Of a stretch of DNA of 24,497 nucleotides, positions 1-7,559 are shown piece after piece. A model generated the notes under the pieces. It was not told the DNA's origin. It made no database searches and worked only from the letters and a program-made list of their open reading frames with translations. How positions within the stretch are numbered: the stretch's first letter is position 1; each line of letters opens with the position of its first letter. The position numbers and the translations under genes were made by a program. Source of the DNA: Desulfuromonadales bacterium C00003068 (GTDB taxonomy: Bacteria > Desulfobacterota > Desulfuromonadia > Desulfuromonadales > Desulfuromonadaceae); the NCBI GenBank assembly GCA_001751155.1, contig MAXR01000162.1, positions 3,423 through 27,919 on the forward strand, read 5' to 3'.

Positions 1-381
1 ATCGCTGGCGGTTTTCAATTTCGTACCCGAGCAGAGTATGCACCGTGGGTTGCTAAACTAAATCGCTCTCGGCGTAATCGATTGTCCAAAGCTGCAACGG
101 AAACCCTTGCTATAATCGCTTACAGGCAACCAGTCACTCGGGCTGAAATCGAATATTTACGTGGTGTTGATAGTGGTGGTATCGTTCGATCGTTAATGGA
201 GAAACAATTAGTAAAAATTGTGGGCAAAAAGGATGTGCCTGGTCGCCCACTATTGTATGGAACGAGTCGTCACTTTTTGGAGTATTTTGGACTTAAAGAC
301 TTAACTGGTTTGCCACAACTGAAGGAATTTTCTGATCCTGATGATGTTGCACTTTCTTTAGAAATGGACTTTGATCGTTAA
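1..381 (+). CDS. scpB: Segregation and condensation protein B, ScpB (3' part, 5' end outside the window)
   Basis: The reading frame is open from base 1 and ends at the TAA at 379-381, so only the C-terminal ~126 residues are present. They match the second winged-helix domain of ScpB: an LSKAATETLAIIAYRQPVTR segment, then a conserved EIEYLRGVDS stretch, then a GRPLLYGTS segment followed by FLEYFGL. ScpB is a kleisin-associated subunit that works with ScpA and SMC in chromosome condensation and segregation. An scpA gene is expected just upstream, outside the window. The stop codon overlaps the start of the next gene by one base (TAATG), so the two are probably translationally coupled. An internal ATG is not visible before residue 28 of the fragment, and the true start is not in view. 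The call is secure; the length of the missing part is unknown. Confidence 0.93.
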   Translation: MAGGFQFRTRAEYAPWVAKLNRSRRNRLSKAATETLAIIAYRQPVTRAEIEYLRGVDSGGIVRSLMEKQLVKIVGKKDVPGRPLLYGTSRHFLEYFGLKDLTGLPQLKEFSDPDDVALSLEMDFDR

Positions 382-1097
382 TGGAAGAATCACAACGGAT
401 ACAAAAATTGATTGCCAAGGCAGGTCTTGGTTCGAGACGGCAAGCTGAGGTGTGGATTTCACAAGGGCGTGTGACGGTCAATGGTGAGGTCGCTCAGCTG
501 GGAGATAAGGCTTCGCTCGCGACAGATCGAGTATGTCTTAATGGTGTTGAACTGCCCCGTTTAGAGGATAAGCAATATTATATTCTTAATAAGCCTATGG
601 GCTATGTGACGACGCTTAAAGATCCTCAAGGTCGGCCAACAATCCTTCACTTTTTGCAAGATATTAAGGTGCGCCTTTTTCCCATTGGAAGATTGGACCT
701 TAATACTGAGGGGTTGTTATTGCTGACGAATGATGGTGAGTTGACTCATAGTTTGCTCCATCCGCGACATAAAATACCCAAAACATATCGGGTGAAGGTG
801 AGCGGACAGTTGACCCGGTCTGCTCAAGAAGCGATGGAAAAAGGTGTTGTTTTAGAGGATGGAATGACCGCGCCAGCAAAAATCGATAATATTAATACTT
901 CAGGTAAAAATACCTGGTTTGATATGACGATTACCGAAGGGCGAAATCGACAGGTAAGGCGTATGTGTACAGCTGTTGGTTTTAGTGTGAGTGCTTTAAA
1001 GCGAGTTCGTATGGCAAATATTGAATTGGGTGACCTACCACCGGGGCATAAACGAAAGTTACATTTACGTGAAATTCAAAAACTGAAACAAGGGTGA
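381..1097 (+). CDS. rluB: Ribosomal large subunit pseudouridine synthase, RsuA/RluB family
   Basis: This 238-residue protein has an N-terminal S4 RNA-binding domain (about residues 5-50, with KAGLGSRRQAE) followed by an RsuA-type pseudouridine synthase domain. The catalytic motif GRLDLNTEGLLLLTND lies at residues 103-118, with D106 the expected nucleophilic aspartate. KPMGYVTT (71-78) and GRNRQVRRM further on are also family signatures. Members isomerise a single uridine in rRNA; RluB modifies 23S rRNA in the peptidyl transferase region. The start ATG overlaps the scpB stop, and scpB-rluB adjacency is common in bacteria, which favours RluB over RsuA, RluE or RluF. The exact target uridine is inferred from that context, not from the sequence alone. 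Length is normal for the family and no key residue is missing. Confidence 0.9.
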   Translation: MEESQRIQKLIAKAGLGSRRQAEVWISQGRVTVNGEVAQLGDKASLATDRVCLNGVELPRLEDKQYYILNKPMGYVTTLKDPQGRPTILHFLQDIKVRLFPIGRLDLNTEGLLLLTNDGELTHSLLHPRHKIPKTYRVKVSGQLTRSAQEAMEKGVVLEDGMTAPAKIDNINTSGKNTWFDMTITEGRNRQVRRMCTAVGFSVSALKRVRMANIELGDLPPGHKRKLHLREIQKLKQG

Positions 1098-1307
1098 TGA
1101 ACATAGTTTCCTCGAACTGTCATTTTCCTTAATTAGAATGTCAGCTTTAGTTAGTTTTGTCGTGAGAGCAATTCATTTTCCTTTGAGAATTCAAGCCATT
1201 ATGCACTTGACCTTGAGAATGAACTGAATTAACATTAGTACCTGTTTTTAAGTTTATAATAGATTTTTTTGGTAATAAAGGTCATTTTCTAATGTTAGAG
1301 GGCTGCT
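1098..1307 (+). promoter_or_regulatory. Intergenic leader upstream of the TPR gene, with a -10-like TATAAT
   Basis: This 210-base AT-rich gap has no open frame of note. A perfect TATAAT lies at 1255-1260, about 48 bases before the GTG start at 1308, but I see no convincing -35 box at 16-18 bases from it. The 11-base word TCATTTTCCTT occurs twice, at 1120-1130 and 1173-1183, for no obvious reason. A promoter for the TPR-ATPase unit is plausible here, but only the -10 hexamer supports it. Confidence 0.35.
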
Positions 1308-3425
1308 GTGGCAAATAAAGATAAAATACTCGCAACTGCGCAGAAATTTTTGCAAAAAAATAATCTGTCTCGAGCTATCAAAGAATACCTCAAGGTTATT
1401 GCAATCGATTCTAAAGATGTTCGCAGTCGGCAGAAGCTTGCAGAGTTATATAGTCGGTCCAAGAATATTGAAGAAGCCTTGACTCATTACGAAGTCGTTG
1501 CGGCCTATTATGCTGATAATACGTTTTATTTAAAAGCCATTGCAGTGTACAAGCAGATGCAACGTCTGGTGCCTGAAAATTTAAATTATACTTTAAAATT
1601 GGCTCAACTCAACGAACAGCAAGGTCTTGTTGGTAATGCCCTGTCTGAATATAGGGCACTCCTGCATGCTTACGAAGTCTCTGAGGAGAATGAGCAGGCT
1701 GTAAAAATTCTTGATCGAATGCGCGAATTGGATCCTGAAAATATTACCATCGGGATACGAATTGCTGAGTTTTATGCACGTATTGGTAACGATGCTTTAG
1801 CGCATGAATCTTTTGCATGTGTTGAAAAGCAACTCAAGCAACTCTCTAGTTACAAACAATTGCAAAATTTTTACGAACATTTTATGAAGGTTTGGCCTAA
1901 CGATGTAGATATTCATGTCGGTTATGGTCTTACAATGGTTGAGCATGGAGAGCCTTTGGGTGGTGTTCAGTTTCTGACTAAGCTACAGCGCCAGCATCCT
2001 GAAGATGAAAATGTTCTGTTTGCTTTGTCAAAGGGATTTCATCAATGTGCTGAATTTACTCACGAGGTTGAGTGTCTTGAACGGCTGATTGGTTGGAATA
2101 AACAGAACCTTGACTATTACCTTTCGATTTTTCGTGCTGCATTGGCTTGTGATGATTCGATGAAGGCCTTAACATATCTTGAACTGGGTAAAGAGTTCTT
2201 TTTTGCCGAACAGAGGGTGGCTGAAATTAAGCCATTTTATGAGCAAGTTCGAGATTTACTCCCCGAGAATCGTGATGTTCTGACCTCACTTCATGCGGTC
2301 TATGAACAACTGGGGGAGGGGGAAAAATTATTTGATGTTCTTTCATCTGATCTTGGTGCCGAGCAACAATCATCTGATGGTGAGTTCGGCGGCGAGACAT
2401 TCGAGTTACAGGATACGAGTCCTGCGATTGCGAGCGATATTACATTTGAGGAACTTGAGTTCGACACCGTTAGCAATAATTCAGTAGAGTCTTCTCAAGA
2501 AGCTACGTTTGAAGATATCTCTTTTGATTTGGTTGAGGAGGAGGTGGCTTCATCAGGTGAAGAGAATCTCTTTGATTTAAATTTCTCCGATGATGACGTG
2601 GCCCATGTTGATATTCAAGCAGATTTAGAAGAGGCAGATTTTTATCTACAGCAAGGGCTACTTGAAGAGGCACAGCAGGTTAGTCAACGCCTTGCCACGA
2701 CACATCCTGACCATAGCGGTGTAGTGCACCTTAAAGAACAAATTGCTCAACGGCGTGAATCAGCAGCTAGTCAAGCTGTTCCCGATATTGAGTTGAATGG
2801 GTTAAGTCAAACAACTGAAGTGTCAATTGATCTTGATTTAGGTGGTATTGATCTTTCTCTTGAGGAGACGAATCCTGTCGAAAGTTTTGATTTTCATAAC
2901 AGCACTTCTGATATCGAAAACAGTATTGATGAACTTCATGCTGAAACAACAACAGAGCTGAGGCCGGAACTTGCTGACTCTCAACGGGGTGTTGTTACGG
3001 TTATTACCGATGATGATACGGAATCTTCTTATAATCTTGGAATTGCATATAAGGAGATGGGATTGCTTGATGATGCTATCGCTGAATTCGATAAAGCGAT
3101 TAATAGTCCATCGCGAAAGTTGGATTGTATCTCATTGAAAGCAGCGTGCTATGTAGATCAACAAAAATTTGATGAAGCTGAAAGTGTGCTTACATCAGGT
3201 CTGAGTGATTCTGCACTAACAATTAAAGATCAAGTTCTTTTGTATTATGAAACAGGTTTGCTGTATGAAGCGTGGCATCGTTATGCTGATGCACTTTCCA
3301 GTTACCAAGTTGTGGCCGATAATGATCCACAATTTCGCAGCGTTACGGTTAAAATTGGAGAGTTGAAAATTTTAGTTGATGATAGTGATATGGTTTCAGA
3401 AACAAATCGAGTTTCTTATCTTTAA
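1308..3425 (+). CDS. Large TPR protein with acidic low-complexity linkers
   Basis: This 705-residue protein starts with GTG, preceded by an AGAGGG ribosome site at 1297-1302. There is no signal peptide or membrane segment, so it is probably cytoplasmic. Residues 1-345 form a run of TPR-like helical hairpins. Residues 350-435 are a strongly acidic linker. Residues 438-485 form a single TPR-like hairpin (EADFYLQQGLLEEAQQ). Residues 490-570 are a second acidic linker, and residues 573-690 are further TPRs (YNLGIAYKEMGLLDDAIAEF). Short motifs such as FEELEFD, FEDISFD and FDLNFSD recur in the linkers. Such proteins usually act as assembly scaffolds. It lies 66 bases before an ExeA-like ATPase, suggesting a shared role in an envelope, secretion or pilus-type machine, but nothing in the sequence proves this. 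The specific function is unknown. Confidence 0.85.
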   Translation: MANKDKILATAQKFLQKNNLSRAIKEYLKVIAIDSKDVRSRQKLAELYSRSKNIEEALTHYEVVAAYYADNTFYLKAIAVYKQMQRLVPENLNYTLKLAQLNEQQGLVGNALSEYRALLHAYEVSEENEQAVKILDRMRELDPENITIGIRIAEFYARIGNDALAHESFACVEKQLKQLSSYKQLQNFYEHFMKVWPNDVDIHVGYGLTMVEHGEPLGGVQFLTKLQRQHPEDENVLFALSKGFHQCAEFTHEVECLERLIGWNKQNLDYYLSIFRAALACDDSMKALTYLELGKEFFFAEQRVAEIKPFYEQVRDLLPENRDVLTSLHAVYEQLGEGEKLFDVLSSDLGAEQQSSDGEFGGETFELQDTSPAIASDITFEELEFDTVSNNSVESSQEATFEDISFDLVEEEVASSGEENLFDLNFSDDDVAHVDIQADLEEADFYLQQGLLEEAQQVSQRLATTHPDHSGVVHLKEQIAQRRESAASQAVPDIELNGLSQTTEVSIDLDLGGIDLSLEETNPVESFDFHNSTSDIENSIDELHAETTTELRPELADSQRGVVTVITDDDTESSYNLGIAYKEMGLLDDAIAEFDKAINSPSRKLDCISLKAACYVDQQKFDEAESVLTSGLSDSALTIKDQVLLYYETGLLYEAWHRYADALSSYQVVADNDPQFRSVTVKIGELKILVDDSDMVSETNRVSYL

Positions 3426-3447
3426 TGGATAGATAGTAGGTACCGAT

Positions 3448-3472
3448 TAGGAGGCTGTCCGACAACCTCCTA
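3448..3472 (+). promoter_or_regulatory. Inverted repeat containing an AGGAGG core in the gap between two genes
   Basis: TAGGAGG (3448-3454) and CCTCCTA (3466-3472) form a perfect 7-bp stem around an 11-base loop. No T-run follows, so it is not a standard intrinsic terminator. The left arm is an ideal Shine-Dalgarno core but has no start codon at a useful distance; the ATPase gene appears to use the weaker AGGA at 3480-3483. It may be an RNA structure tuning expression of the ATPase or marking an RNA-processing site. Confidence 0.5.
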
Positions 3473-3491
3473 GCTTGATAGGATTTCTGGA

Positions 3492-4391
3492 ATGGAATAT
3501 ACAGAACATTTTGGTTTAGAGAGAGAAGCTTTCTCGAATGCTCCTGATGCGCGCTTTTATTTTGATAGCGAGCAGCATAGTCAGGCATTGGTGCGTTTTT
3601 TACGTATTGTTGATTCCAATAAAGGCTTGGCTGTCCTTGTCGGTGGCATTGGTTCTGGAAAAACAACTCTCGCTCGCCGTCTTCTTGATACCCTATCTGT
3701 TGATTTGTATGAGTCCTCTTTACTTGTTATGGTTCATTCTGGTATCACTCCAGAATGGATTTTGACGCGTATTGCTATGCAACTTGGTGTTGTTAATCCT
3801 GCTGCCGATCGAATGACAGTATTGAAGCAGTTGTATGAAAGACTTCTGGAGATAGAACGAGAGGGTCGTCGAGCTGTTGTGCTGATTGATGAAGCGCAAA
3901 TGCTGCAAACACGGGCATTGATGGAGGAGTTTCGCGGGTTGCTAAATCTCGAAATTCCAGGGAAAAAATTGTTAAATCTCATTTTCTTTGGTTTGCCTGA
4001 AGTTGAAGAGTGTTTACGCCTTGATGAACCTTTAGCCCAACGTGTAGCTTTGCGTTACTATCTCCATTCGCTAGATGAGGATTCAACTGTTGCCTATATA
4101 AAACACCGACTTCAGGTTGCTGGGGCTAAAAATATGCTATTTTCTGGACCTGCTGTTCAGTTGATTTATCGGTACTCTGGCGGTGTTCCTCGCTTGATTA
4201 ATACGCTTTGTGATAACTGCCTGTTTGAAGCATTTATGCAAAAGCTTCCAGGTGTTGTTCCTAAAATTGTACAAAGTATTGCTGGTGATCTTGGTTTGAC
4301 TGATCTAAAACATGTTGGTACTCAAAATGGTGTTGATCAACATTTAGGGAAAATTGAGGCGTTGTTAGCTAAGATGGAACAAAAAAGGTAA
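3492..4391 (+). CDS. ExeA-like AAA ATPase (general secretion pathway A type)
   Basis: This 299-residue protein opens with the YTEHFGLEREAFSNAPD motif typical of ExeA/GspA-type ATPases. The Walker A loop GGIGSGKTT is at residues 51-59, the Walker B strand VVLIDEAQ at 129-136, and a downstream FFGLPEVEECL plus arginine-rich segment fits the sensor and lid region (YSGGVPRLIN). Unlike full ExeA there is no C-terminal membrane segment or peptidoglycan-binding domain; the protein ends in a short coiled-coil-like tail (IEALLAKMEQKR). AGGA at 3480-3483 gives good spacing to the ATG. ExeA homologues drive secretin assembly or transposition (TniB/MuB relatives), but no transposase is nearby, so a role with the adjacent TPR scaffold in an envelope machine is more likely. 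Function is inferred only to the family level. Confidence 0.85.
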   Translation: MEYTEHFGLEREAFSNAPDARFYFDSEQHSQALVRFLRIVDSNKGLAVLVGGIGSGKTTLARRLLDTLSVDLYESSLLVMVHSGITPEWILTRIAMQLGVVNPAADRMTVLKQLYERLLEIEREGRRAVVLIDEAQMLQTRALMEEFRGLLNLEIPGKKLLNLIFFGLPEVEECLRLDEPLAQRVALRYYLHSLDEDSTVAYIKHRLQVAGAKNMLFSGPAVQLIYRYSGGVPRLINTLCDNCLFEAFMQKLPGVVPKIVQSIAGDLGLTDLKHVGTQNGVDQHLGKIEALLAKMEQKR

Positions 4392-4416
4392 CGATTGTCC
4401 TCAAGGTAAGTAATTT

Positions 4417-4441
4417 AAGGCCGGCTTAGCCGGCCTTTTTT
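4417..4441 (+). terminator. Strong Rho-independent terminator after the ATPase gene
   Basis: A perfect 9-bp stem, AAGGCCGGC (4417-4425) and GCCGGCCTT (4429-4437), with a TTA loop is followed by a T-run to 4441. It lies 26 bases after the ATPase stop codon and separates this unit from mutL. Confidence 0.93.
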
Positions 4442-4477
4442 GTCTGACACTGATTAATTTAGGAATTTGTCTCAGCA

Positions 4478-6295
4478 ATGAACTCAAAGATTAAAATACT
4501 ACCTGAAAAACTGTGCAATCAAATTGCAGCAGGTGAAGTGGTGGAAAGACCTGCTTCAGTCGTTAAGGAGTTGGTCGAGAACTCACTTGATGCAGGAGCC
4601 GATGAAATTGTTGTAGAAATTGATCGGGGTGGCAAAAAAAGGATTGTTGTTACGGATAATGGTTGTGGTATGGGCCGTGATGATGTTTTTTTGTGTTTTG
4701 AACGGCATGCAACCAGCAAAATTAAAACTGAAGAGGATCTCTTTCATCTTGTTTATCATGGTTTTCGTGGTGAAGCCTTACCGTCAATTGCAGCGGTGTC
4801 ACGTTTGTCAGTAATTAGCCGCAGTGAAGAGGATGATTGTGGTTTACGTGTTGATATTGTTGGTGGACAAGTAAAGCACACCGATGAAGTTGGTGTCCCC
4901 TGTGGAACAATATTTGAGGTGAAGGACCTGTTCTTCAACCTTCCAGCGCGAAGAAAATTTTTACGTACAGATGATACCGAGTTTGGTCATATTTCAGAGA
5001 ATGTTACTCGACTAGCCTTAGCACACCCCGCTGTTCATTTTAAGTTGATCCATAATGGTCGAAATATCCTAGATCTGTATCGGCAAAATTGTTCTTTAGA
5101 TCGGATTGCAATGGTTATTGGTCGAACGGTTGTTGATGCACTACTTCCTGTTGAATGTGAACAGGGCACTTTGAAACTGTCAGGATTTGTTGCTCAGCCA
5201 ACGATTAATCGCTCGACGACAGCAACTGTTTATAGTTTTGTTAATGGTCGCTTTGTTAAAGATCGTGTTTTACATCATGCCATTATGGATGGCTATCGAC
5301 AGTTGTTGATGAAGGGGCGTTATCCTGTTTGTGTCCTGTTTTTGCAGTTAGACTCAGAAATGGTCGATGTGAATGTTCACCCAACTAAACATGAAGTACG
5401 TTTTCACGATCAACGCACGGTGCACCAATTTGTAAGTCAGTCGGTGCGCAATGTGTTGCGTGATTCGTCCCGTGAGATATCATCTATCGTTAGTCCTCCT
5501 TTTGTTGCCTCAACAGCTATGGTAGAAAATATTGATCGTGAATCGGTAAGAATTAACCATTCATCTGTCCCACCACTGCAGGAGGAACAATGTGTTTCGA
5601 ATAATAATCACATTTTTGAAACGACGGTTGACTACAGTGTTGCATCACAACAAGCGCAACCATTAAGTGATGCTGAACAACAAGCACCTGCTCTGCTTGT
5701 TGATGACAAGGGATACTTTGAATCATTAATAATTATTGGTCAGTATCATCTGAGTTACATTTTATGTGAGGATGGTGACGATTTAGTGTTGATTGATCAG
5801 CATGCTGCGCATGAGAGAATTGGCTTTGAGCGTTTTAAGCAACAATACGCCACAGGTGAGATTGTAACTCAGGAGTTGTTATTTCCCGATATTCTTGAAT
5901 TAAGCATACGTGAGGACACTGAATTGCGGGAACAACACGATCAAATGAAACGTTTAGGATTTGAGCTCGAGCATTTTGGTGGGTTAAGTTGGGCTCTTAA
6001 GTCAATTCCAGCATTTTTGCTAGAAAATGATGTGAAATCAATGGTGTGCGATGTTCTTGCTGAACTAAACTCTGTGGGTAACAGTGCGTTAACTCACGAT
6101 GCATTTGATGCTGTATTGATCAAGATGGCTTGCCATGGCATGATTCGTGCTAACCAAAGGCTAGAAGTTGTTGAAATGAAGGCTTTACTGCAACAACTTG
6201 ATGGGGTTGATTTTAATCAGCATTGTCCGCATGGACGGCCGATTTTGCAACGTTTACGATTAAATGATGTTGAAAAGATGTTTCGGCGAATATGA
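4478..6295 (+). CDS. mutL: DNA mismatch repair protein MutL (endonuclease type)
   Basis: This 605-residue protein has the GHKL ATPase N-terminus: QIAAGEVVERPASVVKELVE with the catalytic Glu, then DNGCGM, a TSKI segment, and GFRGEALPSIAAVS. A variable linker (about 340-410) separates it from the C-terminal dimerisation domain. That domain carries the metal-binding endonuclease motif DQHA(x2)E(x4)E at residues 440-451, an ACHGMIRA segment, and CPHGRP at 583-588. All three C-terminal motifs are intact, so the protein should nick DNA itself after MutS recognises a mismatch, as in bacteria that lack MutH. Its stop overlaps the miaA start (ATGA), as in the widespread mutL-miaA-hfq order. The start ATG follows an AGGA at about 4461, and the strong terminator upstream implies its own promoter in 4442-4477 or nearby. 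Confidence 0.97.
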   Translation: MNSKIKILPEKLCNQIAAGEVVERPASVVKELVENSLDAGADEIVVEIDRGGKKRIVVTDNGCGMGRDDVFLCFERHATSKIKTEEDLFHLVYHGFRGEALPSIAAVSRLSVISRSEEDDCGLRVDIVGGQVKHTDEVGVPCGTIFEVKDLFFNLPARRKFLRTDDTEFGHISENVTRLALAHPAVHFKLIHNGRNILDLYRQNCSLDRIAMVIGRTVVDALLPVECEQGTLKLSGFVAQPTINRSTTATVYSFVNGRFVKDRVLHHAIMDGYRQLLMKGRYPVCVLFLQLDSEMVDVNVHPTKHEVRFHDQRTVHQFVSQSVRNVLRDSSREISSIVSPPFVASTAMVENIDRESVRINHSSVPPLQEEQCVSNNNHIFETTVDYSVASQQAQPLSDAEQQAPALLVDDKGYFESLIIIGQYHLSYILCEDGDDLVLIDQHAAHERIGFERFKQQYATGEIVTQELLFPDILELSIREDTELREQHDQMKRLGFELEHFGGLSWALKSIPAFLLENDVKSMVCDVLAELNSVGNSALTHDAFDAVLIKMACHGMIRANQRLEVVEMKALLQQLDGVDFNQHCPHGRPILQRLRLNDVEKMFRRI

Positions 6296-7221
6296 TGGTT
6301 GATAAAGAGATGCCAATTATTGTTATCGGCGGACCGACAGCATCAGGTAAAACTGATTTTGCTTTAAAACTGGCTGAGCATTACCCTGTTGAAGTGGTTT
6401 CAGCCGATTCGCGTCAAGTTTATCGCCAAATGGATATCGGTACGGCAAAGGTCACGCGTGATGAGCAGCGGGCTGTACATCACCATTTGATTAATATTAT
6501 TGACCCTGATCAGGATATAAGTGTTGCTGATTTTACCCAGCTGGCTCATGTTGCGATCAAAGATATCCTGAATAGAAAAAAAATACCTGTCGTTGTCGGT
6601 GGTACGGGGTTGTATATACGAGCCTTGACCGACGGCCTGCTTGATGGCCCAGCTGAAAATGGTGAACTTAGGGCTCAACTGCTTGCTGATGAATCGATGG
6701 CAGAGGGTATTCTCCATCAGCGTTTAATTGAAGTTGATCCACTGTTGGCTCATGCTTTACATCGTCGTGATTTGACACGGATTGTACGTGGCTTAGAGGT
6801 GTTTGAAGCAACGGGTACACCCCTTTCTGAATTGCAAAAGCAACACGGATTTATGGAGCAGCCATATCGAGCACTTAAATTTGCACTATCGGTTGAGCGC
6901 CCATTGCTTTATGATCGAATAAATCGTCGAGTCCATGCAATGGTGGAATCAGGTCTTATTGATGAGACTCAGCTGTTGCTTGCTCGAGGATATGGTGCAG
7001 AGTTAAAATCAATGAAGACGATTGGTTATCGGCAGATTGTCGCTCATCTGTGTGAAGGGTTATCCATCGATGACGCAATTAGTTGGATACAACGGGATTC
7101 CAGACGGTATGCAAAGCGTCAGATGACGTGGTTTCGTAAGGATAAATCGATAAATTGGGTTGATTGCAACGATGATTTTGTTAGTATTTTGAAATGGATT
7201 GATAGATTTTTATTTAATTGA
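6292..7221 (+). CDS. miaA: tRNA dimethylallyltransferase MiaA
   Basis: MiaA transfers a dimethylallyl group to A37 of tRNAs reading UNN codons. The 309-residue protein has the P-loop GPTASGKT at residues 14-21, the substrate motif DSRQVYRQMDIGTAK at 39-53, DISVADF, and GGTGLYIRAL, then a C-terminal KRQMTWFRK segment. All are MiaA signatures and length is typical. The ATG at 6292 overlaps the mutL stop by four bases; a second ATG follows immediately at 6295, so either could initiate. hfq lies 20 bases downstream, so the three genes probably share a transcript. Confidence 0.97.
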   Translation: MMVDKEMPIIVIGGPTASGKTDFALKLAEHYPVEVVSADSRQVYRQMDIGTAKVTRDEQRAVHHHLINIIDPDQDISVADFTQLAHVAIKDILNRKKIPVVVGGTGLYIRALTDGLLDGPAENGELRAQLLADESMAEGILHQRLIEVDPLLAHALHRRDLTRIVRGLEVFEATGTPLSELQKQHGFMEQPYRALKFALSVERPLLYDRINRRVHAMVESGLIDETQLLLARGYGAELKSMKTIGYRQIVAHLCEGLSIDDAISWIQRDSRRYAKRQMTWFRKDKSINWVDCNDDFVSILKWIDRFLFN

Positions 7222-7241
7222 AAGTGAAGGAGTAAGGGACT

Positions 7242-7475
7242 ATGGCGAAAACACCATTTAACATTCAAGATCAATATCTCAATCAGGCACGTAAAGAACG
7301 CGTAAAGATCAATGTTGTTATGATGTCTGGTGAACAACTGCAGGGTTATATCAAATCATTTGATAATTTTTGTGTTCTCATCGAAGGTGGAAGTGATTTT
7401 CTGCTTTATAAACATGCAATTTCTACCATCACGTCAGCTGACGGTCTGTTTAAATTGCATGGCGGGCGCGATTAA
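7242..7475 (+). CDS. hfq: RNA chaperone Hfq
   Basis: This 77-residue protein is a full-length Sm-like Hfq without the long C-terminal tail of enterobacterial forms. It starts with the proximal-face segment FNIQDQYLNQ, has a basic rim patch RKER (residues 17-20), the Sm1 region GYIKSFDNFCVLIEGG, and the hallmark Sm2 motif YKHAIST at residues 56-62. Hfq forms a hexamer that pairs small RNAs with target mRNAs. The ribosome site is good (AAGGA at 7227-7231). It follows miaA directly, as in many proteobacteria, and is followed by a terminator. Confidence 0.98.
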   Translation: MAKTPFNIQDQYLNQARKERVKINVVMMSGEQLQGYIKSFDNFCVLIEGGSDFLLYKHAISTITSADGLFKLHGGRD

Positions 7476-7509
7476 CAGTCTAATTGATAACAAAGTTTTA
7501 TTGAACACA

Positions 7510-7550
7510 ACGGGTCCTCGGCTGAAATTCAGTGGGGACCTGTCTTTTTT
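7510..7550 (+). terminator. Rho-independent terminator after hfq, abutting the next ribosome site
   Basis: A long imperfect hairpin pairs bases 7510-7523 with 7529-7543. It has a GGTCC/GGACC base, some G-U pairs and one bulge, a CTG-AAATT-CAG tip, and a CTTTTTT run at 7544-7550. The AGGAG of the next gene begins at 7551. Read-through must be possible, or the next gene must be transcribed from a promoter inside hfq or miaA. Confidence 0.85.
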
Positions 7551-7559
7551 AGGAGTATT

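Noticed and set aside
1120..1183. The twice-occurring TCATTTTCCTT word as a repeat element
   Set aside because: Only 11 AT-rich bases are shared, with no further symmetry, so chance is likely.
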